A stretch of DNA of 64,000 bases, from NCBI RefSeq assembly GCF_900475415.1, contig NZ_LS483388.1, positions 1,969,047 to 2,033,046 on the forward strand, read 5' to 3'. Below, one piece after another: positions 49,643 to 60,766 of the stretch. How positions within the stretch are numbered: the first letter of the stretch is position 1; every line of letters starts with the position of its first letter. This DNA comes from Streptococcus porcinus. Lineage in GTDB: Bacteria > Bacillota > Bacilli > Lactobacillales > Streptococcaceae. The position numbers and the translations under genes were made by a program. The notes under the pieces are model-generated. The model was not told where the DNA came from and searched no databases. It saw only the letters and a program-made list of their open reading frames with translations.

Positions 49643-50020
49643 ATGGACTATAAACTTTTTACAGAATTTATTACTTTACAAGCCCTATTAAAGGAAGTAG
49701 GCATAATACAAAGTGGAGGAGCTATCAAATCTTTTCTTTCTGAAACTACTGTTTTATTTAATGGTCAAGATGAAAAGCGGCGTGGAAAAAAACTACGAGT
49801 TGGCGATAGTATCGAAATTCCAAGTCGTCAAACCATTATTCGTTTAATTGAACCAACGTCCCTTGAAAAAGAAGTCTTCCAGAAGGAAGCTTTTGAAAAA
49901 GAACGACTCGCAAAACGAGTTAAAGAAATAAATAAAGCCAACAAAAAACAACTTACTTCATCAAAACAGAAAAAGCCTCTAAAAGACAAGCAAAAACCTA
50001 TTCGATTCCCTGGTATGTAA
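49643..50020 (+). CDS. yaaA: S4 domain protein YaaA
   Basis: 125 residues. The first 70 form an S4 RNA-binding domain of the YaaA/YbcJ type ([33 protein letters not shown]); the rest is a basic, lysine-rich tail ([18 protein letters not shown]) that is longer than in Bacillus YaaA. The family sits beside recF across Firmicutes and may be linked to ribosome assembly. recF begins one base after its stop codon. Confidence 0.88.
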   Translation: MDYKLFTEFITLQALLKEVGIIQSGGAIKSFLSETTVLFNGQDEKRRGKKLRVGDSIEIPSRQTIIRLIEPTSLEKEVFQKEAFEKERLAKRVKEINKANKKQLTSSKQKKPLKDKQKPIRFPGM

Positions 50021-50021
50021 T

Positions 50022-51113
50022 ATGTGGCTAAAAGAATTAACTTTAATAAACTATCGTAATTATGAGCAAATACAAACAAAATTTGTCCCAGGACTAAACG
50101 TTTTTATCGGAAACAATGCCCAAGGAAAAACAAATTTTTTAGAAGCAATTTATTTCATCGCCTTAACTAGAAGCCACAGAACTCGAACTGACAAGGAGTT
50201 AATTCACTTCTTAAAAGATGATTTAAAGGTTTATGGGAAAATAGAAAGAACAAGTGGCGTTATCAGTTTAGAAATTACCTTAACTAAAAAAGGACGCATC
50301 ACAAAAATTAATTCCTTAAAACAAGCAAAATTATCTGATTATGTTGGTAATATGAAGGTTGTTTTATTTGCTCCAGAAGATTTACAACTTATAAAGGGAG
50401 CACCTAGTCTAAGACGCAAATTCATTGATATTGATCTGGGACAAATTAAACCTGTCTATTTATCAGATTTATCTCAATACAACTATGTTTTAAAGCAAAG
50501 AAATACCTATCTTAAAACAGCTGTTTCTATCAATAAGGATTTTTTAGATGTCTTAGATGAACAATTAGCTGATTATGGCACACGAGTCATTCATCAACGT
50601 ATGCAATTTATTGAAGCTTTACAACAAGAAGCTCATAGACACCATTTTGCCATATCAGACGGGTTAGAACAACTAAAATTAAGCTATCAATCCTCGATTG
50701 CATTAGAGGCAAAAGAGTCAATTAGAGATAGGTTTATGGAGGCCTTGCTACATAATAGACAAAAAGATATGTTTAAAAAAAATACAAGTGTGGGCCCGCA
50801 TCGTGACGATATTATGTTTTATATTAATGACATGAATGCAAATTTTGCCAGTCAAGGACAGCATCGTAGTTTGATATTATCTTTAAAGATGGCTGAAGTG
50901 AGCTTAATGAAAGAACTAACTGGAGAAAATCCTATTTTACTATTAGATGATGTTATGAGTGAACTTGATAATCTAAGACAAACAAAATTACTTGAAACTA
51001 TCATTCAGGAGCATGTTCAAACCTTTATCACTACGACAAGCTTAGAACATCTTTCAAGCTTACCGCCCGATATTAAAACATTTTATGTTAGTCAAGGAAC
51101 AATTAACTTTTAA
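50022..51113 (+). CDS. recF: DNA replication and repair protein RecF
   Basis: 363 residues: an SMC-like ATPase with Walker [10 protein letters not shown] (residues 30-38), the signature region [16 protein letters not shown] and Walker [13 protein letters not shown]. RecF helps load RecA at gaps. Starts at ATG one base after yaaA, so translation is coupled. In many Firmicutes recF sits next to dnaN; here it lies 13 kb before the origin. Confidence 0.96.
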   Translation: MWLKELTLINYRNYEQIQTKFVPGLNVFIGNNAQGKTNFLEAIYFIALTRSHRTRTDKELIHFLKDDLKVYGKIERTSGVISLEITLTKKGRITKINSLKQAKLSDYVGNMKVVLFAPEDLQLIKGAPSLRRKFIDIDLGQIKPVYLSDLSQYNYVLKQRNTYLKTAVSINKDFLDVLDEQLADYGTRVIHQRMQFIEALQQEAHRHHFAISDGLEQLKLSYQSSIALEAKESIRDRFMEALLHNRQKDMFKKNTSVGPHRDDIMFYINDMNANFASQGQHRSLILSLKMAEVSLMKELTGENPILLLDDVMSELDNLRQTKLLETIIQEHVQTFITTTSLEHLSSLPPDIKTFYVSQGTINF

Positions 51114-51127
51114 GGATATTATCAATA

Positions 51128-51169
51128 TAAATAAAAAACGAGGATTCTATCAACCTCGATTTTTTTATT
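51128..51169. terminator. Bidirectional terminator between recF and the sugar permease
   Basis: Stem AATAAAAAACGAGG / CCTCG plus T run (51139-51143 / 51154-51158 core) with an A tract on the left and seven T residues on the right. Confidence 0.82.
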
Positions 51170-51171
51170 TA

Positions 51172-52032
51172 TTAAGCTTTAACAATTCCCAGTAATATAG
51201 CTCCAGCAATAAAGCAAATAATTCCTAATATAACCCAACGCATCTCACGTTTTGATTTTTTCTCACCTAGAAAAATAATACCACCAATAATGGAAATGAT
51301 GGCTCCTAATTGTGAAAAACTAAAGGCAATTGCCAGTCCCGCCTTAGATGCAGCTAAAAGCATAAAAACATTTCCAATACCCCACATAATTCCAACTAAA
51401 CTATTTTTTAAAACATAGGTATCAAAACTAAGTTTAAATGACATGAATAAACTAGCTCCAAATACCATTCCAATAGCCATTGGTAGAAGAACTGAAATGA
51501 GATCAAATTTCATAATATTATTGAAAAGGACAACATAGGAGACATATCCAATAGTTGAATAAGTTAAAGATCTAAAACCTTTCCCATAATGATGTAATTC
51601 TGCTTTTTGAGCATCTTTATCCTTTTTACTTGAAAAGTAAAAACCAATGATTAATAGGATTAAAGCACAACATCCTAAAACATACTGATAAACTTGTGTC
51701 CATTCCCCAAATAGAAGGACTCCAATTAAACTTCCTAAAACTAACTGAGAACCACTTGATAGGGGGTTTGCTACAGAAACTCCCATATGCTTCATTGCAT
51801 AAAACTGTCCTGTCTGTCCAATAGACCACAGAAAACCGCCTAAAAATCCAAAAATCCATAACTGACTTGTCATTTCGGGTCTTTTTACTATCCAAACCAT
51901 AATAGCAAATAAAACAGCACCTAATGTCATACCAAAAGTTTGTTGACTAGGTTTACCACCAATTTTATTACTTACAAAACCGATACTTCCCCATGCAACC
52001 ATTGGTACTAGTGCAAAAAGTATACCTTCCAC
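51172..52032 (-). CDS. GRP/GlcU-type sugar permease
   Basis: 286 residues, ten membrane segments, of the drug/metabolite superfamily glucose-ribose-porter (GlcU/RbsU) group: GSIGFVSNKIGGKPSQQTFGMTLGA at the N-terminus and LGAIISIIGGIIFLGEKKSKREM near the C-terminus. Probably a proton-coupled sugar importer (glucose or ribose). The start codon is GTG with AAAGGAG upstream. Its leader contains a five-fold repeat. Confidence 0.82.
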   Translation of the reverse strand: MEGILFALVPMVAWGSIGFVSNKIGGKPSQQTFGMTLGAVLFAIMVWIVKRPEMTSQLWIFGFLGGFLWSIGQTGQFYAMKHMGVSVANPLSSGSQLVLGSLIGVLLFGEWTQVYQYVLGCCALILLIIGFYFSSKKDKDAQKAELHHYGKGFRSLTYSTIGYVSYVVLFNNIMKFDLISVLLPMAIGMVFGASLFMSFKLSFDTYVLKNSLVGIMWGIGNVFMLLAASKAGLAIAFSFSQLGAIISIIGGIIFLGEKKSKREMRWVILGIICFIAGAILLGIVKA

Positions 52033-52042
52033 TATACTACTC

Positions 52043-52094
52043 CTTTACAAAGAACTTGACAATTGCTTTACAACTATGACAAGTAAATTGACAA
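52043..52094 (-). repeat. Five short direct repeats in the permease leader
   Basis: Plus-strand copies CTTTACAA (52043-52050), TTGACAA (52056-52062), CTTTACAA (52066-52073), ATGACAA (52076-52082) and TTGACAA (52088-52094), about 10-13 bases apart. A minus-strand -10 (TATAAT, 52123-52128) lies just upstream, so the array is in the 5' leader of the permease gene. Confidence 0.55.
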
Positions 52095-52154
52095 AATTTA
52101 GATTAAAATAACCTAGGAAAATATTATATCTTAAAATTTAATAAGAAACAAGAC

Positions 52155-52185
52155 CAAAAAAAAGCCAAGAAATATACTTAGCTTT
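52155..52185 (-). terminator. Intrinsic terminator of guaB
   Basis: Nine-bp stem (52161-52169 / 52177-52185, one G-U pair) and an eight-T tail on the minus strand, next to the guaB stop codon. Confidence 0.75.
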
Positions 52186-52194
52186 ATCTATAAA

Positions 52195-53694
<1,500 letters not shown>

Positions 53695-53736
53695 TTATTT
53701 TCGATGGTTTTTAGCCTAGTCATTTTTATTGTTACT

Positions 53737-53764
53737 ATCATATCATGCTAAATGGATTTGTCAA
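53737..53764 (-). promoter_or_regulatory. guaB promoter
   Basis: TTGACA (53759-53764) and TATGAT (53737-53742) on the minus strand, 16-base spacer, about 60 bases before the ATG. Confidence 0.7.
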
Positions 53765-53845
53765 TAAATAGAGTATAATTTGCATATCTATAAGTTGTTT
53801 TATTCCACAATTTATCTTTTTTTAGAAATAAATTCCCACCATAAA

Positions 53846-53873
53846 CAAAAAGTCAATTCCTTAGAACTGACTT
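53846..53873 (-). terminator. Intrinsic terminator of trpS
   Basis: Ten-bp stem (53850-53859 / 53864-53873, with G-U pairs), 4-base loop, T run on the minus strand. Confidence 0.7.
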
Positions 53874-53882
53874 CTCCTTTAA

Positions 53883-54905
53883 CTAAAAATAGTTTATTCC
53901 TATTGCTGACTTTACTTCTGATAAGGTCTGTGCAGCAACTTTTTGCGCCTCTTGGCTCCCTTTTTCTAACATTCTAAAAACTTCACCCATATCTTGTGAA
54001 TATTCTAATCTTCTTTTACGAATAGGTGTTAGTTCACGTTCAAGAATATCTAATAAGAAGCGTTTAGTCTTTACATCACCTAGACCACCTTTTTGATAGT
54101 GCTCTTTCATCGCCTGAATATCAGCTTGATCTTCTTCTCTACCAAAAATATCAAGATAGTGGAACACCATATTGCCCTCAATTTGCCCAGGATCTGTTAC
54201 TCTTATATGATTTGGATCAGTGTACATACTCATAACTTTTTTCTGTACAGTATCTGCATCATCAGATAAGTAAATACCATTTCCTAGCGATTTAGACATT
54301 TTTGCATTACCATCTAAACCAGGTAGGCGACCCGCACTTTCATTTTCTGGGTATAGTCCTTCAGGTTCAACAAGACAATCTGTTTTATAAGTAAAATTAA
54401 AACTTCTAACGATCTCCCTAGTTTGCTCAATCATTGGTTTTTGGTCGTTGCCAACTGGAACTAGATTTGCTTTAAATGCTGTAATATCAGCTGCTTGAGA
54501 AATTGGATATACTAAAAAGCCACTAGGAATACTTTCTCCAAATCCTTTTTGAGCAATTTCTGTTTTCACTGTTGGATTACGTTCCAGTCTTGCTAATGAA
54601 ACAAGATTCATGTAATACATAGTCAATTCTGCTAATTCAGGAATTTGACTTTGAATAAAAATAGTTGATTTTGCTGGATCTAAACCAACAGAAAGATAAT
54701 CTAGTGCTACGTTTCCAATTGAATTTTTGATTAATTCTGATTCCTTAGCATGATCAGTTAGAGCTTGTTGATCGGCAAGAAAGACAAACATTTGATACTT
54801 ATCTTCATTTTGTAAAATAACTCGATTTTTTAGACTTCCGACATAGTGACCTAAGTGTAATTTACCAGTCGGTCGATCGCCAGTTAAAATAATTGGTTTT
54901 TTCAT
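53883..54905 (-). CDS. trpS: Tryptophanyl-tRNA synthetase
   Basis: Charges tRNA-Trp. 340-residue class I synthetase with [14 protein letters not shown] (HIGH motif) at the N-terminus and KMSKSLGN (KMSKS). I start at the ATG at 54905, which fits the conserved N-terminus; a longer in-frame start lies inside the T-box terminator. Expression is under a T-box riboswitch. Confidence 0.97.
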   Translation of the reverse strand: MKKPIILTGDRPTGKLHLGHYVGSLKNRVILQNEDKYQMFVFLADQQALTDHAKESELIKNSIGNVALDYLSVGLDPAKSTIFIQSQIPELAELTMYYMNLVSLARLERNPTVKTEIAQKGFGESIPSGFLVYPISQAADITAFKANLVPVGNDQKPMIEQTREIVRSFNFTYKTDCLVEPEGLYPENESAGRLPGLDGNAKMSKSLGNGIYLSDDADTVQKKVMSMYTDPNHIRVTDPGQIEGNMVFHYLDIFGREEDQADIQAMKEHYQKGGLGDVKTKRFLLDILERELTPIRKRRLEYSQDMGEVFRMLEKGSQEAQKVAAQTLSEVKSAIGINYF

Positions 54906-54925
54906 TTTTATCCCTTTCACATATA

Positions 54926-55163
54926 AAAATCCCCACACAAAAACTTGCGTGAGGGCGTTATTAGTCGCGGTACCACCTCAGTTGATATTCTAAAATATCA
55001 TCTCTGTCTTCTCAAATTAAGAAGTAGCACGATAAGGTGTGCCAATCCCGAAAGTTATTGTTTCCTTACAAAAATGTCCATTAGTCCATTTCACTAATTG
55101 TGTTACTAGTTCACAGCGACCACTAGCTCTCTAAAAACACACTAAAAGCTACTCTTCTAATTC
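54926..55163 (-). promoter_or_regulatory. T-box riboswitch (tRNA-Trp) upstream of trpS
   Basis: The minus strand holds the T-box signature GAGGTGGTACCGCG (around 54964-54978) and a stem I region with AGAGAGC. Downstream, CCCTCACGCAA pairs with TTTGTGTGGGG to form the terminator (54931-54955), followed by TTTTT. The likely specifier codon is UGG (Trp) at 55086-55088, in GAAATGGAC; a second TGG follows 8 bases later. Uncharged tRNA-Trp would relieve termination. Confidence 0.92.
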
Positions 55164-55169
55164 ACAACC

Positions 55170-55198
55170 ATTCTATGAAAATTTATAATATTTGTCAA
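55170..55198 (-). promoter_or_regulatory. trpS T-box promoter
   Basis: TTGACA (55193-55198) and TAGAAT (55170-55175) on the minus strand with a 17-base spacer. Confidence 0.8.
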
Positions 55199-55299
55199 CT
55201 TCCTTTTATTTTAGAAAAATTTGCTTGACTCATAAGGGACTTTTAAGAGATAATGATTCTCTAGTCTTTTTATTAATAAATGTGAGGAGAAAACTGCTA

Positions 55300-56172
55300 A
55301 TGGAAAAAAAGGTGATGGATATCCTATATGTCACATTAGGATCTTTTATTACTGCAATAGGTTTTAATACAATGTTTGTCCATAATAATATTGCTTCAGG
55401 TGGTATGGTCGGAATTTCAGTTGTTATCAAAGAACTTCTTGGAATTAGCCCATCACTTTTTTTAATGGTTAGTAATATTCCTTTACTGCTCTTATGTTAT
55501 TTTTTCTTAGGAAAACAAACTTTTGTTAAAACACTATATGGATCATGGATTTACCCTATTGCTATCAGGTTTACAAGTTTTTTACCCACTCTAACTCATA
55601 ATCAATTATTAGCAGCAATTTTTGGGGGAATTATTGTTGGAATTGGTTTAGGAATGGTCTTTTGGGGGAATTCTTCAACTGGTGGTACTGGGATCTTAAC
55701 TCAAATTTTACATAAGTATTCACCTCTAACTTTAGGTGTTGCAATGACAATCGTCGACGGTATTAGTGTCTTGATGGGATTTATGTCATTAACTGCTGAT
55801 GATGTTATGTATTCAACAATTGGTCTATTAGTAATTGGTTACGTTATTTCTGTAATGGAAAATGGTTTTGATTCCTCAAAAAATATAATGATTATTTCAA
55901 GAGAGTATTTAACCATTAAAGATTATATTACAAAGGTGATGGATCGCGGAGTTACTAAAATTCCAATTCGTGGTGGTTATACAACTTCTGATAAAGTCAT
56001 GCTAATGGCTGTTGTCTCAACCTATGAATTACCTAGCTTACAAGAAAAAATACTCGAAATTGATGATACTGCATTTTTAGTTGTTATGCCCGCAGCACAA
56101 GTTATGGGACGCGGATTTAGTGTCACAAAACAATATAAAAGAGAAGATGAAGATATTCTACTTCCTATGTAA
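55300..56172 (+). CDS. YitT family membrane protein (paralogue 4)
   Basis: 290-residue YitT/UPF0750 protein with HNNIASGGMVGISVV and GNSSTGGTGILTQI in the membrane part and a C-terminal DUF2179 domain (IDDTAFLVVMPAAQVMG). Its motifs differ from the aspS-linked trio (TGGTGI in place of TGGTDI), so it belongs to another subgroup. The ATG at 55300 follows GAGGAGA; an upstream in-frame start would overlap the T-box promoter. Function unknown. Confidence 0.85.
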   Translation: MEKKVMDILYVTLGSFITAIGFNTMFVHNNIASGGMVGISVVIKELLGISPSLFLMVSNIPLLLLCYFFLGKQTFVKTLYGSWIYPIAIRFTSFLPTLTHNQLLAAIFGGIIVGIGLGMVFWGNSSTGGTGILTQILHKYSPLTLGVAMTIVDGISVLMGFMSLTADDVMYSTIGLLVIGYVISVMENGFDSSKNIMIISREYLTIKDYITKVMDRGVTKIPIRGGYTTSDKVMLMAVVSTYELPSLQEKILEIDDTAFLVVMPAAQVMGRGFSVTKQYKREDEDILLPM

Positions 56173-56178
56173 AACAAG

Positions 56179-56210
56179 CCCCCTTTCCAATTGAAAAAAG
56201 AGGGGTTTTT
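56179..56210 (+). terminator. Intrinsic terminator of yitT paralogue 4
   Basis: CCCCCTTT / AAAGAGGGG stem with about a 14-base loop, followed by five T residues. Confidence 0.75.
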
Positions 56211-56251
56211 AGATACAATGGGGTTTAGACAAATAATTATGAGGTGACGAA

Positions 56252-57871
56252 TTGCTTACAGTTTCTGATGTATCACTACGTTTCAGTGATCGAAAACTTT
56301 TTGATGAAGTTAATATTAAATTTACTCCTGGTAATACCTATGGGTTGATTGGCGCAAATGGTGCAGGAAAATCAACCTTCTTAAAAATTCTAGCTGGTGA
56401 TGTTGAACCATCTACCGGTCATATCTCTCTGGGTCAAGATGAACGTCTTTCTGTTCTTCGCCAAAACCACTTTGATTATGAAGAAGAACGTGTTATTGAT
56501 GTTGTTATTATGGGAAATGAACAACTTTATAACATTATGAAAGAAAAAGATGCTATCTACATGAAAGAAGATTTTTCTGAAGAAGATGGTGTTCGTGCTG
56601 CTGAGTTAGAAGGTGTTTTTGCAGAGCTTGGCGGCTGGGAAGCAGAGAGTGAAGCTTCTCAATTACTTCAAAACTTAAATATTGCTGAAGAATTACACTA
56701 TCAAACAATGAGTGAGTTAGCAAATGGTGATAAAGTTAAAGTTCTCCTAGCAAAAGCTTTATTTGGTAAACCTGATGTTCTCTTATTAGATGAACCTACT
56801 AATGGTCTTGATATTCAATCAATTTCTTGGCTAGAAGACTTCTTAATTGATTTTGAAAATACGGTAATTGTTGTATCACACGATCGACACTTCTTAAATA
56901 AAGTCTGTACCCATATGGCAGACTTGGATTTTGGAAAAATTAAACTGTATGTGGGAAACTATGATTTCTGGAAACAATCTTCCGAACTAGCAGCACGTTT
57001 ACAATCTGATCGGAATGCTAAAGCAGAAGAAAAAATTAAAGAATTACAAGAGTTTGTTGCTCGTTTCTCAGCAAATGCATCGAAATCAAAACAAGCAACT
57101 TCTCGTAAAAAGATGCTTGATAAGATTGAATTAGAGGAAATTGTTCCTTCGAGTCGTAAATACCCATTTATCAACTTTAAAGCCGAGCGTGAGATGGGAA
57201 ATGATTTTTTAACAGTTGAAAATTTATCAGTCACAATTGATGGCGAAAAAATACTTGATAATATTAATTTTATTCTTCGTCCGGGTGATAAGGTTGCATT
57301 AATTGGTCAAAATGACATTCAAACAACCGCTTTAATGCGTGCTTTAATGGACGATATCGATTATGAGGGAACTGTTAAATGGGGAGTTACCACAAGTCGA
57401 TCTTATCTACCAAAAGACAACTCAAAAGATTTTGCCTCTGGAGAATCTATTCTAGAATGGTTGAGACAATTTGCTGCCAAGGGAGAAGATGATGATACTT
57501 TCTTGCGTGGTTTTCTTGGTCGTATGCTCTTTTCTGGAGACGAAGTTAAAAAATCTGTTAACGTTCTCTCTGGTGGAGAAAAAGTACGTGTTATGTTATC
57601 TAAACTCATGCTCTTAAAATCAAATGTTTTAATCTTAGATGACCCTACTAATCATTTAGATTTAGAATCAATTTCTAGCTTAAATGATGGCATTAAAGAC
57701 TTTAAAGAATCTGTCATTTTCGCTAGTCATGATCATGAATTTATTCAAACAATCGCAAATCATATCGTGGTTATTTCAAAAAATGGTGTTATTGATCGGA
57801 TTGATGAAACATATGATGAATTCCTTGAAAATCAAGAAGTACAGGCAAAGGTTGCTGAACTTTGGAAATAG
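56252..57871 (+). CDS. ABC-F family ATPase (YbiT/YkpA-like) with a degenerate second site
   Basis: 539 residues, two ABC domains joined by an ABC-F linker (ARFSANASKSKQATSRKKML), no membrane part. ABC-F proteins act on the ribosome. NBD1: Walker A GANGAGKST (34-42) and Walker B LLLDEPTNGLD intact, but signature SELANGD (154-160) is degenerate. NBD2: Walker A replaced by GQNDIQTT (352-359), catalytic Glu replaced by Asp464 (LDDPTNHLD), signature LSGGE (439-443) intact. So only one composite ATP site looks functional. The start is TTG with GAGGTGA upstream. Confidence 0.88.
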   Translation: MLTVSDVSLRFSDRKLFDEVNIKFTPGNTYGLIGANGAGKSTFLKILAGDVEPSTGHISLGQDERLSVLRQNHFDYEEERVIDVVIMGNEQLYNIMKEKDAIYMKEDFSEEDGVRAAELEGVFAELGGWEAESEASQLLQNLNIAEELHYQTMSELANGDKVKVLLAKALFGKPDVLLLDEPTNGLDIQSISWLEDFLIDFENTVIVVSHDRHFLNKVCTHMADLDFGKIKLYVGNYDFWKQSSELAARLQSDRNAKAEEKIKELQEFVARFSANASKSKQATSRKKMLDKIELEEIVPSSRKYPFINFKAEREMGNDFLTVENLSVTIDGEKILDNINFILRPGDKVALIGQNDIQTTALMRALMDDIDYEGTVKWGVTTSRSYLPKDNSKDFASGESILEWLRQFAAKGEDDDTFLRGFLGRMLFSGDEVKKSVNVLSGGEKVRVMLSKLMLLKSNVLILDDPTNHLDLESISSLNDGIKDFKESVIFASHDHEFIQTIANHIVVISKNGVIDRIDETYDEFLENQEVQAKVAELWK

Positions 57872-57904
57872 AATAATAAGGCGGCAACGCCTTATTATTT
57901 TTTA
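57872..57904 (+). terminator. Intrinsic terminator of the ABC-F gene
   Basis: 12-bp perfect stem (57872-57883 / 57888-57899) closed by a GCAA tetraloop, followed by a T run. Confidence 0.9.
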
Positions 57905-57928
57905 ATCACTAACTAGAAAGAATAAGCT

Positions 57929-60517
57929 ATGATTCAAAAAAAACATGTTTCTACACTATTAGTTTATCTAGCAAGTTTTATCCTTCCAACTCTAATCATG
58001 TTTATAGTTCTACTTTCAAAGGGAATCTATTGGGGAAGTGGCAAAACTATTTTAGCCAGTGACGGATTTCATCAATATGTTATATTTGCTCAAACTCTTA
58101 GAAATATTTTACATGGCTCAGATAGTATCTTTTATACCTTTACAAGTGGTTTAGGACTCAATTTTTATGCATTAATTAGCTACTATCTTGGGAGTTTCTT
58201 TTCTCCATTTGTTTATTTCTTTAATTTAAAATCAATGCCTGATGCAATATACTTATTTACCTTACTAAAATTTGGTTTGATTGGTCTATCAACGAACTTT
58301 ACTTTACAGAAACTTTACACAGAGGTAAAGCCCTATTTAATCTTAACTCTGTCTACTTCATTTGCCTTAATGAGTTTTTTAACCAGTCAACTGGAAATTA
58401 ACACTTGGCTGGATGTCTTTATACTACTTCCTCTAATTATCCTCGGTTTACACCGACTCATCAATCAAAAAATTGGTTGCTATTATTTTACACTTACCAT
58501 TTTATTTATTCAAAATTATTATTTTGCCTATATGGCTTCTATCTTTTTGACAATATATTTACTTATTCAGTTACTAAATCAAGAGTCTTGTAAAGATCGT
58601 GTCAAAACATTTTTAAGATTTGTAAACATTTCTATTCTTTCTGCCTTGTCTGCCTCCTTTATGCTTTTACCTACATATTTGGACTTACGAAATCAAGGAG
58701 AAAAGTTTACACCTATTTCAAAACTTATAACTGAAAATAGTTGGTCTCTTGATTTATTATCAAAGTCCATTATAGGAACTTACGATACAACAAAATTTAA
58801 CGCCATCCCCATGATTTTTGTGGGTTTACTACCTTTACTACTTACTACTCTATATTTTACAGTGAAGTCAATTAAGTGGCAGGTGAAATTTGCATATTTA
58901 ATTTTTATTGTTATTATCTGTCTGAGTTATTATTTTCAACCTCTTGATTTATTTTGGCAAGCGATGCATGCGCCGAATATGTTTCTACATCGCTACGCTT
59001 GGACTATACCACTCCTCTTGATACTACTTTCATGTGAAACACTCACTCATATTGAAGAATTATCTATTAATAAAATTGTTTTTGCCTTTACGATTATTAG
59101 TTTGTCTCTAGCTAGTCCTTATCTATTTTTAGAGCACTATTCTTTTTTGACACCCAGTTTATTTTTTTTAACAATAGCTTTTTTAACAGCTTATACTATA
59201 ATATTATTGAGTCTGGAAGAATTTAAGTTCCCTATCATTATTATCATTATATTTACACTTATCTTTACAACTCTAGAAAGCACCTTAAATACCTATTATG
59301 TTGTCAGTGGACTGGAAAAAGAATGGGTCTTTCCCACTCGAGAAGGCTATAATAAAAATTTAAAAGAAATTGATAGCTTGGTAAAGAAACAAAATGAAGT
59401 TGACACAGATTTTTATAGAACCGAGCGTGTTATTCCCCAAACAGGGAATGATAGTATGAAATTCAATTATCATGGTATTTCTCAATTTTCATCTATCAGA
59501 AATCGTCTATCAAGTAGAGTTCTTGATAGACTTGGATTCAAATCAGAAGGAACTAATTTAAATTTAAGATACCAAAATAACACTTTAATTGCTGATAGCT
59601 TATTTGCAGTTAAGTATAATTTAAGTGAATCCGAAAATAAAAAATTTGGCTTTACAAAAGTTAATCAAATCGATAGAGTTAGTCTCTATAAAAATAACTA
59701 TGCTCTCCCACTTGCTATTATGACTAATGGTAAATACGTTGACGCTAACTTTACTGTTAATACATTAGACAACCAGACTCGCTTATTAAATAGACTCTCT
59801 GGCAAGAATTATACCTACTTTACAGAACAAGGTGCTGAGTTGAAGTCAACAGGAAAAATGGTAGGTAAGCAGATTTCTAACAAGGCAGAAACTAATGCTG
59901 AAGATACTGTCGTAAGCTATCGCCTTAAGATTCCAGAGAATAAACAAATGTATTTAAGTTTACCAAATATATCCTTTGAAAATCAACAAGAAAAAGATAT
60001 ATTGATTACTATTAACGGTAAAACAAGTCACTATACAACAGATAATACGTTTACCTTTTTTGATTTGGGTTATTTTAAGGATGAACAGATTGTTGATATC
60101 CATATTATATTTCCTAAAAATAAATCTATTTCTTTTGATTCTCCACATTTTTATAGTCTAGATATTAATAACTATCAAAAGGCACTTTCTATAATTAAAA
60201 ACCGCAAAGTTAGCCTTAGTCAAAAACAAAATAAACTAAGTTTGAGCTATCAGACAACTAGAGATTCTTCAATTCTGTTGACTTTGCCGTACGATCAAGG
60301 ATGGAGTGCTAAGCATAATAATAAACCCATTGTCATTAGAAAAGCACAAAAAGGGTTTATGGCTATAGATGTTCCTAAAGGAAAAGGAAAAATTTATTTA
60401 ACTTTTATTCCTAAAGGTTTTAAAGAAGGTCTTGTACTGTCATTAATAGCTTTTATCATATTCTCTATTCAGTTTATTTTAAAACTACTACATCGAAAAA
60501 ATCAGCCCTATAACTAA
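57929..60517 (+). CDS. yfhO: YfhO family membrane protein
   Basis: 862 residues: about twelve membrane segments in the first 440 residues, then a large extracellular domain (about 460-825) and a last membrane segment (832-852). The N-terminal LASDGFHQYV is the family signature (GT-C-like fold). Bacillus YfhO and listerial homologues glycosylate lipoteichoic acid using undecaprenyl-linked sugar, so this may decorate a wall polymer; that role is inference. Stop codon lies in a terminator. Confidence 0.85.
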   Translation: MIQKKHVSTLLVYLASFILPTLIMFIVLLSKGIYWGSGKTILASDGFHQYVIFAQTLRNILHGSDSIFYTFTSGLGLNFYALISYYLGSFFSPFVYFFNLKSMPDAIYLFTLLKFGLIGLSTNFTLQKLYTEVKPYLILTLSTSFALMSFLTSQLEINTWLDVFILLPLIILGLHRLINQKIGCYYFTLTILFIQNYYFAYMASIFLTIYLLIQLLNQESCKDRVKTFLRFVNISILSALSASFMLLPTYLDLRNQGEKFTPISKLITENSWSLDLLSKSIIGTYDTTKFNAIPMIFVGLLPLLLTTLYFTVKSIKWQVKFAYLIFIVIICLSYYFQPLDLFWQAMHAPNMFLHRYAWTIPLLLILLSCETLTHIEELSINKIVFAFTIISLSLASPYLFLEHYSFLTPSLFFLTIAFLTAYTIILLSLEEFKFPIIIIIIFTLIFTTLESTLNTYYVVSGLEKEWVFPTREGYNKNLKEIDSLVKKQNEVDTDFYRTERVIPQTGNDSMKFNYHGISQFSSIRNRLSSRVLDRLGFKSEGTNLNLRYQNNTLIADSLFAVKYNLSESENKKFGFTKVNQIDRVSLYKNNYALPLAIMTNGKYVDANFTVNTLDNQTRLLNRLSGKNYTYFTEQGAELKSTGKMVGKQISNKAETNAEDTVVSYRLKIPENKQMYLSLPNISFENQQEKDILITINGKTSHYTTDNTFTFFDLGYFKDEQIVDIHIIFPKNKSISFDSPHFYSLDINNYQKALSIIKNRKVSLSQKQNKLSLSYQTTRDSSILLTLPYDQGWSAKHNNKPIVIRKAQKGFMAIDVPKGKGKIYLTFIPKGFKEGLVLSLIAFIIFSIQFILKLLHRKNQPYN

Positions 60518-60528
60518 GGGCTGATTTT
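60501..60528. terminator. Bidirectional terminator between yfhO and tRNA-Asn
   Basis: Nine-bp stem ATCAGCCCT/AGGGCTGAT, T tail on both strands. It overlaps the yfhO stop codon and also serves the convergent tRNA genes. Confidence 0.82.
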
Positions 60529-60543
60529 AATTTACTCTATTTA

Positions 60544-60617
60544 CTCCGGCAGTAGGACTCGAACCTACGACATCATGATTAACAGTCATGCGCTACTACC
60601 AACTGAGCTATGCCGGA
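60544..60617 (-). tRNA. tRNA-Asn (anticodon GTT)
   Basis: 74 bases with acceptor arms TCCGGCA/TGCCGGA, D-arm AGCTCAGTTGGTAG-, anticodon loop CTGTTAATC, and T-loop GTTCGAGTC. CCA is not encoded. It lies downstream of tRNA-Glu on the same strand, but a terminator hairpin lies between them. Confidence 0.95.
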
Positions 60618-60625
60618 AAATTGTT

Positions 60626-60651
60626 ATAAAAAAAATTGCTTCTCAGCAATT
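60626..60651 (-). terminator. Terminator-like hairpin between tRNA-Glu and tRNA-Asn
   Basis: AATTGC/GCAATT stem (60634-60639 / 60646-60651), 6-base loop, eight T residues on the minus strand, just after tRNA-Glu. Confidence 0.7.
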
Positions 60652-60655
60652 ATGA

Positions 60656-60727
60656 TAGTCCGTACGGGATTCGAACCCGTGTTACCGCCGTGAAAAGGCG
60701 GTGTCTTAACCCCTTGACCAACGGACC
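60656..60727 (-). tRNA. tRNA-Glu (anticodon TTC)
   Basis: 72 bases, acceptor GGTCCGT/ACGGACT, anticodon loop CTTTTCACG and T-loop GTTCGAATC. Its wobble U34 is a target of MnmA and MnmG, both in this window. A TAGACA/TATAAT promoter (60767-60794, 16-base spacer) lies upstream on the minus strand. Confidence 0.96.
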
Positions 60728-60766
60728 TTAAGGTTTATAAGGAATATTTCCCTTAACACTCTTATT

